In this document: positions 24,898 to 34,204 of the stretch, one piece after another
Position numbering within the stretch: position 1 is the stretch's first letter
Layout: each line of letters starts with the position of its first letter
Source of the DNA: Lysobacter sp. MMG2
GTDB lineage: Bacteria; Pseudomonadota; Gammaproteobacteria; Xanthomonadales; Xanthomonadaceae
DNA length: 64,000 nucleotides
Reading direction: 5' to 3'
NCBI RefSeq assembly: GCF_016735495.2
Contig: NZ_JAERQY020000006.1
Location: 62,001 to 126,000 of the forward strand
Made by a program: the position numbers and the translations under genes
Notes under the pieces: model-generated
The model's database searches: none
Told to the model about the DNA's origin: nothing
The model's input: the letters and a program-made list of their open reading frames with translations, nothing else

Positions 24898-25667
24898 GGC
24901 GAAGGCTCCTGGGTGGCGCGTCCGGCGTCGGTGCCGGCGGTCGTGGTGTCGGGTGGAACGGATGCGGGGGGCGTGCCGGCGAGCGACAGGCGCATCGCGG
25001 CGAGCTGGGCATGCAGCGCGTGTTGCAGACGTGTCGTGGCCTCGTCGTCGCGACGCTGCGCGGACGCCGTGAGTGAGGCCTGCTGGCGCCATGCGGGAAC
25101 GAGCAGGTCGCGCACCTGTGCATGCCGTTCGAGCAGGTGACGCGCATGCGAATGCGCCTGCTCGGCGTGGGCGGCGGCGTTCTCCCACGTCGTGGCGATG
25201 GCTTCCAGGTGAAGACGGCGGCGCACGCGCGCATCCTCGTCGCCGGCCTGCGGTGATGCGGGCGCACTGGATTCGCGCAGGCGCTGCGCCAGTTCGCGCA
25301 CGCGCATGGCGAGTGCGGTGAGTTCGGCCGACTGTGCGCTCAAGGCGTCGGCGAGGTTTCCCGCCGATACCAGGTGAAGGCGCACGCGGGTTTCGGCCGG
25401 ATCGGGCTGGGCCTGCGCGACCAGATCGCGGCCGAGCAGGCGACCGAGGAATCCGGCGCGACGACGGCGTCGCGCAGGGTCGCTCGTTTCGATGGCGGCC
25501 ACGATGCCTTGCAGCTCGGCCAACAGCGCCGTGGTGGGCAATGCGTGAAGCCGCGCGTCGAGCGCTTCCAGCTCGGCAAGCGCCGACACGCCGGCGTCCG
25601 TCGACACGCCATCGCGCGCGAGGCGCGAGGCGGATTCGTCGGCGACCGGACGCTGCGGCTGGGTCAT
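24894..25667 (-). CDS. Helical protein of the TelA cluster, function unknown
   Basis: 257 residues, not recognised as a named family. It is soluble and helix-rich with Arg/Ala/Glu-rich heptads (about 95-220: SAQSAELTALAMRVRELAQR), a short basic RRRRRAGFLGRLLGRDL motif near residue 70 that could be amphipathic, and a Pro/Thr-rich tail. It overlaps the giant ATPase gene upstream and telA downstream, each by ATGA, so its product is probably a partner of both. The basic GFLGRLLG segment before coiled coils also appears in TelA-associated 5-bromo-4-chloroindolyl-hydrolysis-like proteins, but I cannot confirm homology. Confidence 0.8.
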   Translation of the reverse strand: MTQPQRPVADESASRLARDGVSTDAGVSALAELEALDARLHALPTTALLAELQGIVAAIETSDPARRRRRAGFLGRLLGRDLVAQAQPDPAETRVRLHLVSAGNLADALSAQSAELTALAMRVRELAQRLRESSAPASPQAGDEDARVRRRLHLEAIATTWENAAAHAEQAHSHARHLLERHAQVRDLLVPAWRQQASLTASAQRRDDEATTRLQHALHAQLAAMRLSLAGTPPASVPPDTTTAGTDAGRATQEPSP

Positions 25668-28600
25668 GCGTCGGTCGGCTTGCTGCTGATCTCGGCGAGC
25701 GTGCTGCCGCCGAACTGTTGCAGCGCCACGTCGAGCGGCCGTTCTGTCACCGTCGGCTGGTGCTGGCGGCGGCCCGGCTTGCCCGGCTTGGCGGGAGCGG
25801 TGGCCACGCCATCGCGCATCGCGTTCGCCAGTTGCAGCAGTGCGTCGCGCGTGCGCTCTTGTTCCTCGTGCTGCCCGCGCAGCGCATCCAGCAGCGGCGC
25901 GACGGTGGCATGCAGCGATTCGGGCAGCGCCTTCATCCACGTCGAATCCGCGACGGGCGCCGGCGCATTGCGCTGCTCGGCGAAGCGTTCGAGCAGGGCC
26001 AGCATCGCATCCCACGGCGGGGACGGCGGCGCAGGCGGTGGCTCGACCGGCGTCTGCGTGGCCGTGCCGATGGCCTGCAATCCGCCGGCGATGTCCGCCA
26101 GCTGCGCGACCACACGTCCGCCGACATCGTCCTCGTCGGCGCCCATCGCCTTGTTGCGCAGGAAGTCGCGCTTGATCTGCGCCCAGCGCGCCGTCTCCTC
26201 GTCCGCCATCGCACCGCGCAGCTCGGCCAGCTTGAGCAGGTTTTCCTCGGCGCCGGTGGTGAGCAGCTGAGCTTCTCCCATGTAGTGGTCGCCGATGAGC
26301 CGTTGCAGCTCCGCTTCGTTGAGCACCGGCGAGATCTTCTCCGCCAGCTTGTTCATGTTGCGATAGCTGCCCTGCAGCTTGAACGGCGGCTCGGTGCGGT
26401 ACTTGTCGGCCTGTGCGGCGCTGGCGATGTACTGCTGGTTGACGCGGTAGACCACGTCGCGCACCTGCATCAACCGTTGCAGCGTGCCGAGGATCTCGGT
26501 GCTCTCGGCCGCGCTGTAGGCATGGCTCAGGCCGTTGAGCGAGACCTCCTTGCCGCGCGCCTTGTCCGCCAGCAGGTAAAGATCGGCCAGTTCGCGCGTG
26601 GCCAGCGGGGCCAGCACCGGGTTGGACGTGAGGCAGTTCTCGATGTAGCTCAGCGTGAAGGCGTCTTCCTTGCCACCCAGCACGTCGCCGAGGTTGTAGA
26701 TGTCGGCACGGTTGGCGAGCATGTCCGGAATCTTGAACACCTCGCCGGATTCCGTGTACGGGTTGCCGGCCATGACCACGCAGAACTTCTTGCCGCGCAG
26801 GTCGTAGGTTTTCGTGCGCCCCTTCCACACGCCTTCGATGCGGCGCGTGCCGTCGCACAGCGAGATGAACTTCTGCAGGAACTCCGGGTGCGTATGCTGG
26901 ATGTCGTCGACATACAGCATCACGTTGTTGCCCATCTCCAGCGCGAGGTTGAGCTTCTCCAGCTCCTGGCGAGAGGTGGCGTCCGGCGCCTGCGCGGGAT
27001 CGATCGAACGCACTTCATGGCCCAGCGCCGGGCCGTTGATCTTCATGAAGATCAGGCCGAGCCGGTTGGCGACGTATTCCATCAGCGTCGTCTTGCCGTA
27101 GCCGGGCGGGGAGATCAGCATCAGCAGGCCCATCAGGTCGCTGCGCTTGTTCTCGCCGACGGTGCCCATCTGCTTGGCGAGGTTGTCGCCGATGATGGGC
27201 AGGTAGACGTCGTTGATCAGGCGGTTGCGCACGAACGAGGTGAGCGGGCGTGCCTGGAACTCCGACAGCCGCAGCGACTCCCGCTGGCGTGCCATGGTGT
27301 CCTGTCGCACCGACTGGTACTGCCGGTAGCCCGGCAGGAAGCGCTCGCGGTGATGGCGCAGGCGCGCCAGCAGTTCATCCGCGGCCAGCGGCATGCGGCC
27401 GGCGGCGATGCGCGGATGCTCGCCGAGCAGGCCTTCGACGATCGTCTGCAGCGTGGTGTCGTTGTTGCGTCGACGCAGCGTATCGCCGATGAGCAGCACA
27501 GCCGCGGCTTCCGGCGCATACGATGAGGAGGCCGCGAACGCGGGCTGCGTGCACAGGCCTTCGAGCCAGTGCAGGGCGTGCGTCCAGCGTGCGGGCAGGG
27601 GCAGGGTCGCCAGGGTGCGCGCGAAGGTCTCGCGCATGCCCGCCGCTTCCAGGCGCTGGCGCAGCCCGTCGGCGAGTTCGCGCGCGTAACGCGAGAGCAC
27701 CAGCGAGACCTCGGCTTCGGCCAGCTCTTCCAGCAGATAGTCGGCGGCGGCCGCCGTCAACGCGGCGTCGAACGGGAGCGGGTTCGCGTCGAGCCACGCG
27801 GCGATGGCGGCGTCGACTTCCGCGCGCAGCGCGTCGAGCCCCGCGCGCGTGCCGAACAGCTGCTGCATGGTGCGCGCGCCGGCCAGTCGTTGCGCCCAGG
27901 CGCGCGCCTCGTCGTCGTGCTGATGGTCAGCCCAGTACAGCGCCGCCAGCGCACGCGCCTGCGGTGCATGCAGCAGCGCGCCGGCAATGGCGCGCTGGGC
28001 CAGCAGCGCACGCAGGATCAGCGTCGCGTCGTAGTCGTGGATGCCGCGCTCGTAGCCGTCGCGATAACGCGGCGCGGCATAGTCGCGGACAATGCGCGCC
28101 AGTTCGTTCGCATCGTTCGCGCTTCGCTGCAACAGATCCAGGCTCAGGCCGTCACGGCCGGTGTCCGCCGCTTCCAGGACCTGGCCCGCGAGGTATTCGC
28201 CGCGATAGAGCGTGGGCGATTCGGACTCCAGCGATGCCGGCCAGAACTCGCGCAGCGCCGTCAGTTTCTCGTCGTGGATCGGCTCCATGAAGTCGGTGCC
28301 GGTGAGGTGCAGGGCGAGTTCGTCGCCGCGTGGCAGCAGCGTCAGGTCCAACGGCTGCGTGTTGACGCTGAAACGGTGGCGGCCCAGCTTGATGACGTTG
28401 CCGCCGTCCTCGAACAGATCGCTGCGATCGCGCAACACGCGCACCGCCTGGTCGCGCGCGCCCTTCAGGCGCGCTTCGACGTCGTCGGCCTTGACGCTGT
28501 CCTTGAGCTCGCGCAGGCGTCCGGCCAGTTCGCGGATCTTGAGGATCAGAGGGTCGCCGGCGAAGAAAGCGTTGAGCTCGTCGATGCCGGCCAGCTTCAC

Positions 28601-30994
28601 CGTGCGTCGGGAGAGTCCTTCCAGGATGCGATTGGCCGCGTCCAGCACGGTCTGCGCCTTGCGCTGGCGGTCGTCGAGCAGCGCCTGCTTGTGCGCATCG
28701 AACGCCTCCAGCAGCTCTTCGCGCTTGGTGACGATGTCGCCGAGGAACTGTTCGTGTTCGCCGAACTGGCTTTCCAGTTCTTCCAGCTGGACCATCAACC
28801 GCGACAGTTGTTCGTCGGCGCGTTCCGGATCGGTCGCCAGCCCCAGTGCATTGGTGATGGCCTGGCCGAACAGGGCGAACTGCGCGCCGAACTGGGCCAC
28901 GGCCTCGCTGGAACCCAGCGTCTTGCGGCGTTGTTCCGCACGCGCCTTGGCCTGGTTGAGGCGGGCGTAGATGACCGAGATCGCCTCCACCACGCGCGTG
29001 CGCTGCGTGGCGTCGTCGACCTTCAGCGAGGCGACCAGTTCCGAGAGCATGTCCAGGTCGGCCGAGCGTGCCTGCAATGCGGCGACATGTTCGGCCAGCT
29101 GGCGCGCGGTCTTGGCCTGCTGCGCGGCGGCGTCGAGTTCATCCACCTGGCGGGCGAACGGCGCCAACGCCTTGTCCTGCCCGAGGAAGGCGCCGGTGGC
29201 CTGGCCGATGCGTTCGTGGGCCGATTGCAGTTCGGCGCCCATCGCGTCGATCGCGACGGTGTCGATGTAGCGGTAGTCGCGGATCGTCAGCAGCTGCCCG
29301 CGCAGCCGGCCGATCGCGCCCAGCGCTTCGACGAATTCGTCCACCTGGTTCCAGTTGTCCGGCAGCAGGCGGCCCATCAGCGCCTTGTGTTCGGCGCGCG
29401 CCTTCGTCATGGCCGCGTCGGACTGGCGGCGGATGTCCTGGACCTTCTCGAATTCGTCCAGCACCGATTCGCCGGTCGCGCAGATCTCGCGCAGCAGCGT
29501 GGCCGCGCCTTCGCAGTTGCCGTCGTCGATCCAGTGGTGCGCGTCGAACAGGCGTCGCGCGTTCTGGGTCAGCAGCTGGTAGCGCTGCACCGTGACCTCG
29601 GGGTCGTCGATCTCGCGCGCCAGCCCGTAGAGGTTGGAGATGCCGCGCACCAGTTCGGCATTGCCGATGCGGCCCATGAAGCTGGTGCCCGGCGGGCGGC
29701 TGGCGGCGAACTCGTCACTGGTGAACGGCGTCTGCCACACCTGCATCGGATGCACGCGCGTGGCGCCGTCGCCTTCGGCGTGGAACAGCACCATGCGACC
29801 GTCCGGCAGTTCCGCATGACCGTGCCCGAACAGCGGGTTTTGCAGGCGGCGCTGGATCATGTTGTAGACGAACAGCGCGCTGCGGCCCTGGTCGGGCTCG
29901 TAGAACGCGTACATCACGTCCTCGCCGTTGGGCGAGCGCGTGGCGCGCTGGAACTGCATGCCGGCCATGCTGGCGTCGAAGGCCTTGTGCTCGCCGTTCT
30001 GCAGGTAATAGCCGCCGGGGAAGAGGATGCCGTGGTCTTCCGGCAGCTGCACGCAGGCCTGGGTGATGGCGTCGTTGCGCGTGACCTTGCCGGTGATCGT
30101 GTTGTAGACCAGGCCGCGCCACACCGTCTCGCGGTATGGCAGCACCTTCAGCAGGATCAGCGAGCCCACGCGCGCGAAGTCGATGTGCGCGTCGTCCAGC
30201 GACTGGGTCTTGTCCTCGACCGGCTCGCTGTAGATGCCCTGGCCGAGCTCGGTGTTGTTCTCGACCTTGATGGTCAGGTCGCCGTGGGTGGTTTCGACGA
30301 AGACCGTGTCGAGGATGTTCAGGTGCGGGAAGCGGCCGTTGACCATCAGCTCGCGCGTGGCCCGCGTCCATTCGAAGTCGAACGGCGGTGGCAGCACGAG
30401 GTCGCGCTCGCCGCGCGTATCGATGTAGGTGAGCGCGCCCTGGTTGGAGATCGCCCAGCGGAACACGCGCACGTCGGTGGTTCGCTCGCCGATCTGGAAC
30501 GCCGTCAGCAGCTTGCCGGCGGCCACGTCCAGCTGCAGCAGGCGCGCGTTCTTGTAGTACGCGTACAGCTCGTTGAAGTCGCGCACGAACGCCGCGTCGC
30601 CCAGGAAACTGGTCGCCAGCTCGACCGGCGCGACATCGAAACCTTCGGCGCTTTCGGTGAGGCGGTACAGGCCGAAGACGTCCTCCACGCGCGTGGTGGT
30701 CTTCAGCCCGAGGAATACGTTGTAGCCGAACAGCAGCAGATCGCCGACCGGCACGATATCGCGGCCGATGCAGTTGTTCTCGGTGCGGATGCGCAACCGG
30801 CCGATGACCTCCAGGCGGCTGTCGCCGAACTCCTGCAGGCGCCGCTGGTTGAGCGCGCCGGCGAGGTTCTGCAGGCGCTCGCCCTGTTCGTCGAGGCGGC
30901 GACGCAGCACTTCGTAGGCGCCGCCCTGGGCGACGGCCCGGTCGATCTGTTCGGTGGCCGCGACTTGCTCGGCGGCGCTGGCGGTTTGCGACAT
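25664..30994 (-). CDS. Giant AAA-type ATPase (1776 aa), often annotated 'DNA repair ATPase'
   Basis: 1776 residues. An N-terminal half (about 60-450) looks like a beta-propeller-type domain (FLGLKTTTRVEDVFGLY, ELPDGRMVLFHAEG). A long helical/coiled-coil region (about 480-900) and another helical stretch follow, then a C-terminal AAA module with Walker A SPPGYGKTTLMEYV (Lys about 1301) and Walker B VMLYVDDIQH (Asp-Asp about 1362), plus a sensor-like VVMAGNPYTESG. This resembles MoxR/dynein-type AAA in its lid. The DNA-repair label is unproven. It has no signal peptide. GAGGT precedes the ATG at 30994. Its stop overlaps the next gene by ATGA. Confidence 0.88.
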   Translation of the reverse strand: MSQTASAAEQVAATEQIDRAVAQGGAYEVLRRRLDEQGERLQNLAGALNQRRLQEFGDSRLEVIGRLRIRTENNCIGRDIVPVGDLLLFGYNVFLGLKTTTRVEDVFGLYRLTESAEGFDVAPVELATSFLGDAAFVRDFNELYAYYKNARLLQLDVAAGKLLTAFQIGERTTDVRVFRWAISNQGALTYIDTRGERDLVLPPPFDFEWTRATRELMVNGRFPHLNILDTVFVETTHGDLTIKVENNTELGQGIYSEPVEDKTQSLDDAHIDFARVGSLILLKVLPYRETVWRGLVYNTITGKVTRNDAITQACVQLPEDHGILFPGGYYLQNGEHKAFDASMAGMQFQRATRSPNGEDVMYAFYEPDQGRSALFVYNMIQRRLQNPLFGHGHAELPDGRMVLFHAEGDGATRVHPMQVWQTPFTSDEFAASRPPGTSFMGRIGNAELVRGISNLYGLAREIDDPEVTVQRYQLLTQNARRLFDAHHWIDDGNCEGAATLLREICATGESVLDEFEKVQDIRRQSDAAMTKARAEHKALMGRLLPDNWNQVDEFVEALGAIGRLRGQLLTIRDYRYIDTVAIDAMGAELQSAHERIGQATGAFLGQDKALAPFARQVDELDAAAQQAKTARQLAEHVAALQARSADLDMLSELVASLKVDDATQRTRVVEAISVIYARLNQAKARAEQRRKTLGSSEAVAQFGAQFALFGQAITNALGLATDPERADEQLSRLMVQLEELESQFGEHEQFLGDIVTKREELLEAFDAHKQALLDDRQRKAQTVLDAANRILEGLSRRTVKLAGIDELNAFFAGDPLILKIRELAGRLRELKDSVKADDVEARLKGARDQAVRVLRDRSDLFEDGGNVIKLGRHRFSVNTQPLDLTLLPRGDELALHLTGTDFMEPIHDEKLTALREFWPASLESESPTLYRGEYLAGQVLEAADTGRDGLSLDLLQRSANDANELARIVRDYAAPRYRDGYERGIHDYDATLILRALLAQRAIAGALLHAPQARALAALYWADHQHDDEARAWAQRLAGARTMQQLFGTRAGLDALRAEVDAAIAAWLDANPLPFDAALTAAAADYLLEELAEAEVSLVLSRYARELADGLRQRLEAAGMRETFARTLATLPLPARWTHALHWLEGLCTQPAFAASSSYAPEAAAVLLIGDTLRRRNNDTTLQTIVEGLLGEHPRIAAGRMPLAADELLARLRHHRERFLPGYRQYQSVRQDTMARQRESLRLSEFQARPLTSFVRNRLINDVYLPIIGDNLAKQMGTVGENKRSDLMGLLMLISPPGYGKTTLMEYVANRLGLIFMKINGPALGHEVRSIDPAQAPDATSRQELEKLNLALEMGNNVMLYVDDIQHTHPEFLQKFISLCDGTRRIEGVWKGRTKTYDLRGKKFCVVMAGNPYTESGEVFKIPDMLANRADIYNLGDVLGGKEDAFTLSYIENCLTSNPVLAPLATRELADLYLLADKARGKEVSLNGLSHAYSAAESTEILGTLQRLMQVRDVVYRVNQQYIASAAQADKYRTEPPFKLQGSYRNMNKLAEKISPVLNEAELQRLIGDHYMGEAQLLTTGAEENLLKLAELRGAMADEETARWAQIKRDFLRNKAMGADEDDVGGRVVAQLADIAGGLQAIGTATQTPVEPPPAPPSPPWDAMLALLERFAEQRNAPAPVADSTWMKALPESLHATVAPLLDALRGQHEEQERTRDALLQLANAMRDGVATAPAKPGKPGRRQHQPTVTERPLDVALQQFGGSTLAEISSKPTDA

Positions 30995-31105
30995 CGTGGT
31001 ACCTCGCCCATCCGGGGCGGTTGGAAAGCGACAGCGGGAACGTCAGCCGGTTGCCAGCGAACTGCGGCCGGCGTCGTGCGGAGGCAGACGCCGGCCGGCC
31101 TGGCG

Positions 31106-31372
31106 TCAGGCCGAGGTCGTCTCGGTCGCCTGGATGCCGTACTTCTTCGCGATGCCGTCCAGCTGCGCCTTCATCGCCGCGTCGATCTCGTCCGGGCGGA
31201 TGCGGGCGATGATGTTGCCCAGCACGCGACGTTCGTTGTCGTCGGTGACGCCGTCGCGTTCGGCGATGGCGATGATCTTCGCCAGTTCGGTCGCATCCAG
31301 TCGGCCGTCGTTGCCGAAGCACTGCACGGATTGGAAGGCCATTTCCAGGAAGTCGCGGTTCTCTTTGCTCAT
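31106..31372 (-). CDS. Small acidic TerB-like protein
   Basis: 88 residues, MSKENRDFLEMAFQSVQC..., helical and acidic, with conserved-looking acidic pairs in FGNDGRLDATELAKII and DGVTDDNERRVLGNII that recall the metal-binding acidic residues of TerB-like all-helical domains. The TerB assignment is tentative. AAGGGAA before the ATG at 31372 supports that start over one seven codons earlier. It sits between the flotillin gene (102-bp gap) and the giant ATPase gene (111-bp gap), all on the minus strand. Confidence 0.78.
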   Translation of the reverse strand: MSKENRDFLEMAFQSVQCFGNDGRLDATELAKIIAIAERDGVTDDNERRVLGNIIARIRPDEIDAAMKAQLDGIAKKYGIQATETTSA

Positions 31373-31474
31373 GTCAGTTCCCTTGTCAGTCAAAGCATTG
31401 CGTGATGTGTACGGTGCGCCGTCCGCGCGGATGGGGTGTCATCCGCGCGACGGGCATGCGTCGGGGCAGGGCGC

Positions 31475-33499
31475 TCAGGCGCCGACGGGTTCCTGACGGC
31501 TCTTGTCGGCCGCGTTGATCGGCACGACCGAGGCGGTGGCGTCGATTACCGGTTCGCGTCCCGTGGGCTTGACGCCCAGGTAGCGCTCCAGCAGGTCGGC
31601 CACGATCGGGCTCTTGCCGGCGAAGCCTTCGATCGACTTGCCCAGCGAGAGCGCCTTGGAGAAGCTCTCGAACAGGCCGCCGTCGCCGCCGACCAGGTCG
31701 ATGTTGGCGTTGCGCAGCGCCGAGGCGATGACTTCGGCGTTCTCCTTCGACACTTCGCGACCGGCGTCGATGGCGGCCATGGCCTGCTCGAGGTGGGTTT
31801 CCAGCGTCATGCGGAACTCCTCGTGGCTGCGCGCGGAGTCGCTGAGCGAGTCGATCGCCTCGAACTTCGCGGTCAGGCCCTCGGCCTCGGCGGTGAGTTT
31901 CTTGACGGTGACGTTGGCTTCGGCGATGCCCACCGATTCCACGGCGGTGGCCTTGGCGCGGCCCATCTTCTCTTCGCCTTCGGCCTGTGCGGCGAGGTTT
32001 TCCGCCAGCACGCGCGCGTCGTTGCTGCCCTGCTTGTAGGTGGCGTCCGCCTTGGCCTCGATCACGCGCGCTTCGGCGATGCCGACCTTCTCGATCGCAT
32101 TGGCTTCGGCTTCGCGCACCTGCGCTTCGGCCAGACCGGGTGCGGCGGTTTCGGCACGCATGGCTTCGGCCAGCAGCTTCTTGGCGTCGGCGGACTTGGC
32201 GGCGGAATCCAGTTCGGCCTGGGCCAGCGTGGTGATCTCCACCGAGCGGAACTTGGCCGCGGCCTCGGCGGCCTCGGCTTCCTTCACGGTGCGCACCAGC
32301 GCTTCCTGCGCATCGGCCTCGGCGGCGATGACCTTGGCCTGGCGCTCGCGCTCGGCCTCGGACACCACGCGCACTTCCTTGATGCGCTCTTCTTCCTGCG
32401 CCACGGTCTTGTCGATGGCGATGCGCTCGCGGGTGATGTTGGCCACGTCCATCTTGCCGGTCTCGACCACCTTGTCGCGCTCCACGCCTTGCAGCTGCAC
32501 TTCGCGGTCGGTGGTGACCTTCTCCAGCTGGCGCGCGCGCTCGACGCGCTCGGCCTCGATGGCGACGGCGCGCTGGCGGTTCTGCTCGGCCACTTCGACT
32601 TCGCGCTGGCGGTTCTGGTCGCGGATCTGGATCTGCTCCTCGGCGGCGAGACGGGCCTGTTCGGCCAGCAGGCGCTGCTCTTCCTTCACGCGCGCGGTCT
32701 CGGCTTCCTCGCGGGCCTGGATGCTCTCGACCTCGCGCTTCTGGCGTGCTTCGGCCTCGGCCTGCTGGCGTTCCAGCGCCAGCGTCGCCTCGCGCGCTTC
32801 GACGTTCTTCTTGGTGATCGCCAGGCGCTCGTTCTGCTCCAGTTCGTTGGTGATGACGTTCTGGGTGGCGGTGAGCTCGGTGATCTTGCGGATGCCCTCG
32901 GCGTCCAGGATGTTGTTGTTGTCGAGCAGGTTCTTCGGCGTCTGCTCCAGGTAGTCGATGGCGACGTCTTCCAGCACGTAGCCGTTGAGGTCGTTGCCGA
33001 TGATCTTGATGATCTCGTCGCGGAACTCCTGGCGCTTTTCGAACAGCTCGGTGAAGTCGAACTTCTTGCCGACGGTCTTCAGCGCCTCGGAGAACTTGGC
33101 GTTGAACAGCTCGTCGACGGCGTTCTTGTCGGAGGCGCGGTCGGCGCCGATGGCCTTGGCCACGCGCAGTACGTCGGCCTGCGTTTCGTTGACGCGCAGG
33201 TAGAAGGCGACGGTGATGTCGGCGCGCATGTTGTCGCGGCAGATCAGGCCTTCCTTGCCGCGGCGGTCCACCTGCAGCGTGATCAGGCTGATGCGCATGT
33301 GCTCGGCGCGGTAGAGCACCGGGATGATGAGGCCGCCGGTGAAGCGCACCTTCGGCATCGAACTCATGTCGTTGACGATCAGCGCGGTGCCCTGGTCGAC
33401 CTTGACGTAGAAGGCCTTGAACAGGCCGAACAGGCCCAGCATGACGACGAGCAGGACGCCCGCCCCGATCAGGAACGGGAGGATCAGGGACACGCTCAT
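31475..33499 (-). CDS. yqiK: Flotillin/SPFH-domain membrane protein YqiK
   Basis: 674 residues. An N-terminal transmembrane segment (about 5-28) is followed by a PHB/SPFH domain (about 30-210: QGTALIVNDMSSMPKVRFTG, YVLEDVAIDYLEQTPKNLLD) and a very long Glu/Ala/Arg-rich coiled coil (about 215-590), then a C-terminal flotillin-type oligomerisation end (VGGDGGLFESFSKALSLGKS, GKSPIVADLLERYLG). Such proteins build membrane microdomain scaffolds. YqiK and YqiJ are neighbours in E. coli too. It is 63 bp downstream of the YqiJ-like gene. Part of the stress module. Confidence 0.93.
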   Translation of the reverse strand: MSVSLILPFLIGAGVLLVVMLGLFGLFKAFYVKVDQGTALIVNDMSSMPKVRFTGGLIIPVLYRAEHMRISLITLQVDRRGKEGLICRDNMRADITVAFYLRVNETQADVLRVAKAIGADRASDKNAVDELFNAKFSEALKTVGKKFDFTELFEKRQEFRDEIIKIIGNDLNGYVLEDVAIDYLEQTPKNLLDNNNILDAEGIRKITELTATQNVITNELEQNERLAITKKNVEAREATLALERQQAEAEARQKREVESIQAREEAETARVKEEQRLLAEQARLAAEEQIQIRDQNRQREVEVAEQNRQRAVAIEAERVERARQLEKVTTDREVQLQGVERDKVVETGKMDVANITRERIAIDKTVAQEEERIKEVRVVSEAERERQAKVIAAEADAQEALVRTVKEAEAAEAAAKFRSVEITTLAQAELDSAAKSADAKKLLAEAMRAETAAPGLAEAQVREAEANAIEKVGIAEARVIEAKADATYKQGSNDARVLAENLAAQAEGEEKMGRAKATAVESVGIAEANVTVKKLTAEAEGLTAKFEAIDSLSDSARSHEEFRMTLETHLEQAMAAIDAGREVSKENAEVIASALRNANIDLVGGDGGLFESFSKALSLGKSIEGFAGKSPIVADLLERYLGVKPTGREPVIDATASVVPINAADKSRQEPVGA

Positions 33500-33562
33500 T
33501 GCAACTTCTCCTTGTTGGAACGGTACTGCGGTCTTGGAAGGTATGTGTTCGGTGGTGCGGTG

Positions 33563-34204
33563 CTACAGGTTCTTGAACTGTTCCTCGGACACCACGCGGT
33601 AGGCGTGCTGCCCGTTGAGGTATTCGATCAACACGACGCGATCGCCGCGCTTGAAGCGGTCCGCCTGTTCGTGACGGATCTGCAGGACCAGGCCGGCGCC
33701 GCCGTCGTCGAACGTGGCCTGGCCGTAACCGGCATCCACCGACGGCGTGCTGACCACGCCGACGCGGCCGAGGATGGACGGATCCGCCGGTGGGCGCAGG
33801 CGCAGCAGCACGCGGCTCAGCGGGCGCAGCAGCAGCGAGGTGGCCAGCACGCCGGGCACCAGCATGGCGACCGCCGCGACGGCGCCGAGCAGCACGCGCA
33901 GCGTCGCCGGCAGGTGCTGCAACACCAGCAGCTGCACGAAGTAGGTGCCGACCCAGCCGACGAACGCCAGCACCGTCAGCACGATCATCACCGGCACGCC
34001 GCTGATGCCGAGCTTGGACAGCATCGCCGCCAGGCCGCTGGCGTCGCCGTCGTGGGCGTCGCCATCGCCGCCCAACAGCCCGTCCGGCGCGTCGGCGTCA
34101 ACCATGCCGGTCGCCGCCAGCAGCCAGTACACGACGCAGACCGCCAGCACGATGCTGTAGAGCAGGGTGGGGAAGGTCAGGGCGGTGGTCAGGAATTCGG
34201 TCAT
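33563..34204 (-). CDS. yqiJ: YqiJ-like membrane protein with OB-fold (NfeD-like) end
   Basis: 213 residues. Transmembrane helices at about 8-30, 68-92 and 100-130 precede a C-terminal beta-barrel like the NfeD OB-fold (PSILGRVGVVSTPSVDAGYG ... FKRGDRVVLIEYLNGQHAYRVV). NfeD/YqiJ proteins partner flotillins, and the gene directly precedes yqiK here, in agreement. The start overlaps the PspA-like gene stop by ATGA. Probably the membrane adaptor of the flotillin scaffold. Assignment rests on topology and context. Confidence 0.88.
   Translation of the reverse strand: MTEFLTTALTFPTLLYSIVLAVCVVYWLLAATGMVDADAPDGLLGGDGDAHDGDASGLAAMLSKLGISGVPVMIVLTVLAFVGWVGTYFVQLLVLQHLPATLRVLLGAVAAVAMLVPGVLATSLLLRPLSRVLLRLRPPADPSILGRVGVVSTPSVDAGYGQATFDDGGAGLVLQIRHEQADRFKRGDRVVLIEYLNGQHAYRVVSEEQFKNL

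Noticed and set aside
21917-25267. 1116-codon minus-strand frame reading through TelA and PLD in another phase into ACMSD
   Set aside because: Only its last 336 codons (ACMSD) are genuine; the rest is out of frame with recognised genes.
27569-31405. 1278-codon plus-strand frame opposite the giant ATPase
   Set aside because: Antisense shadow of a gene with intact Walker motifs; no domain recognisable.
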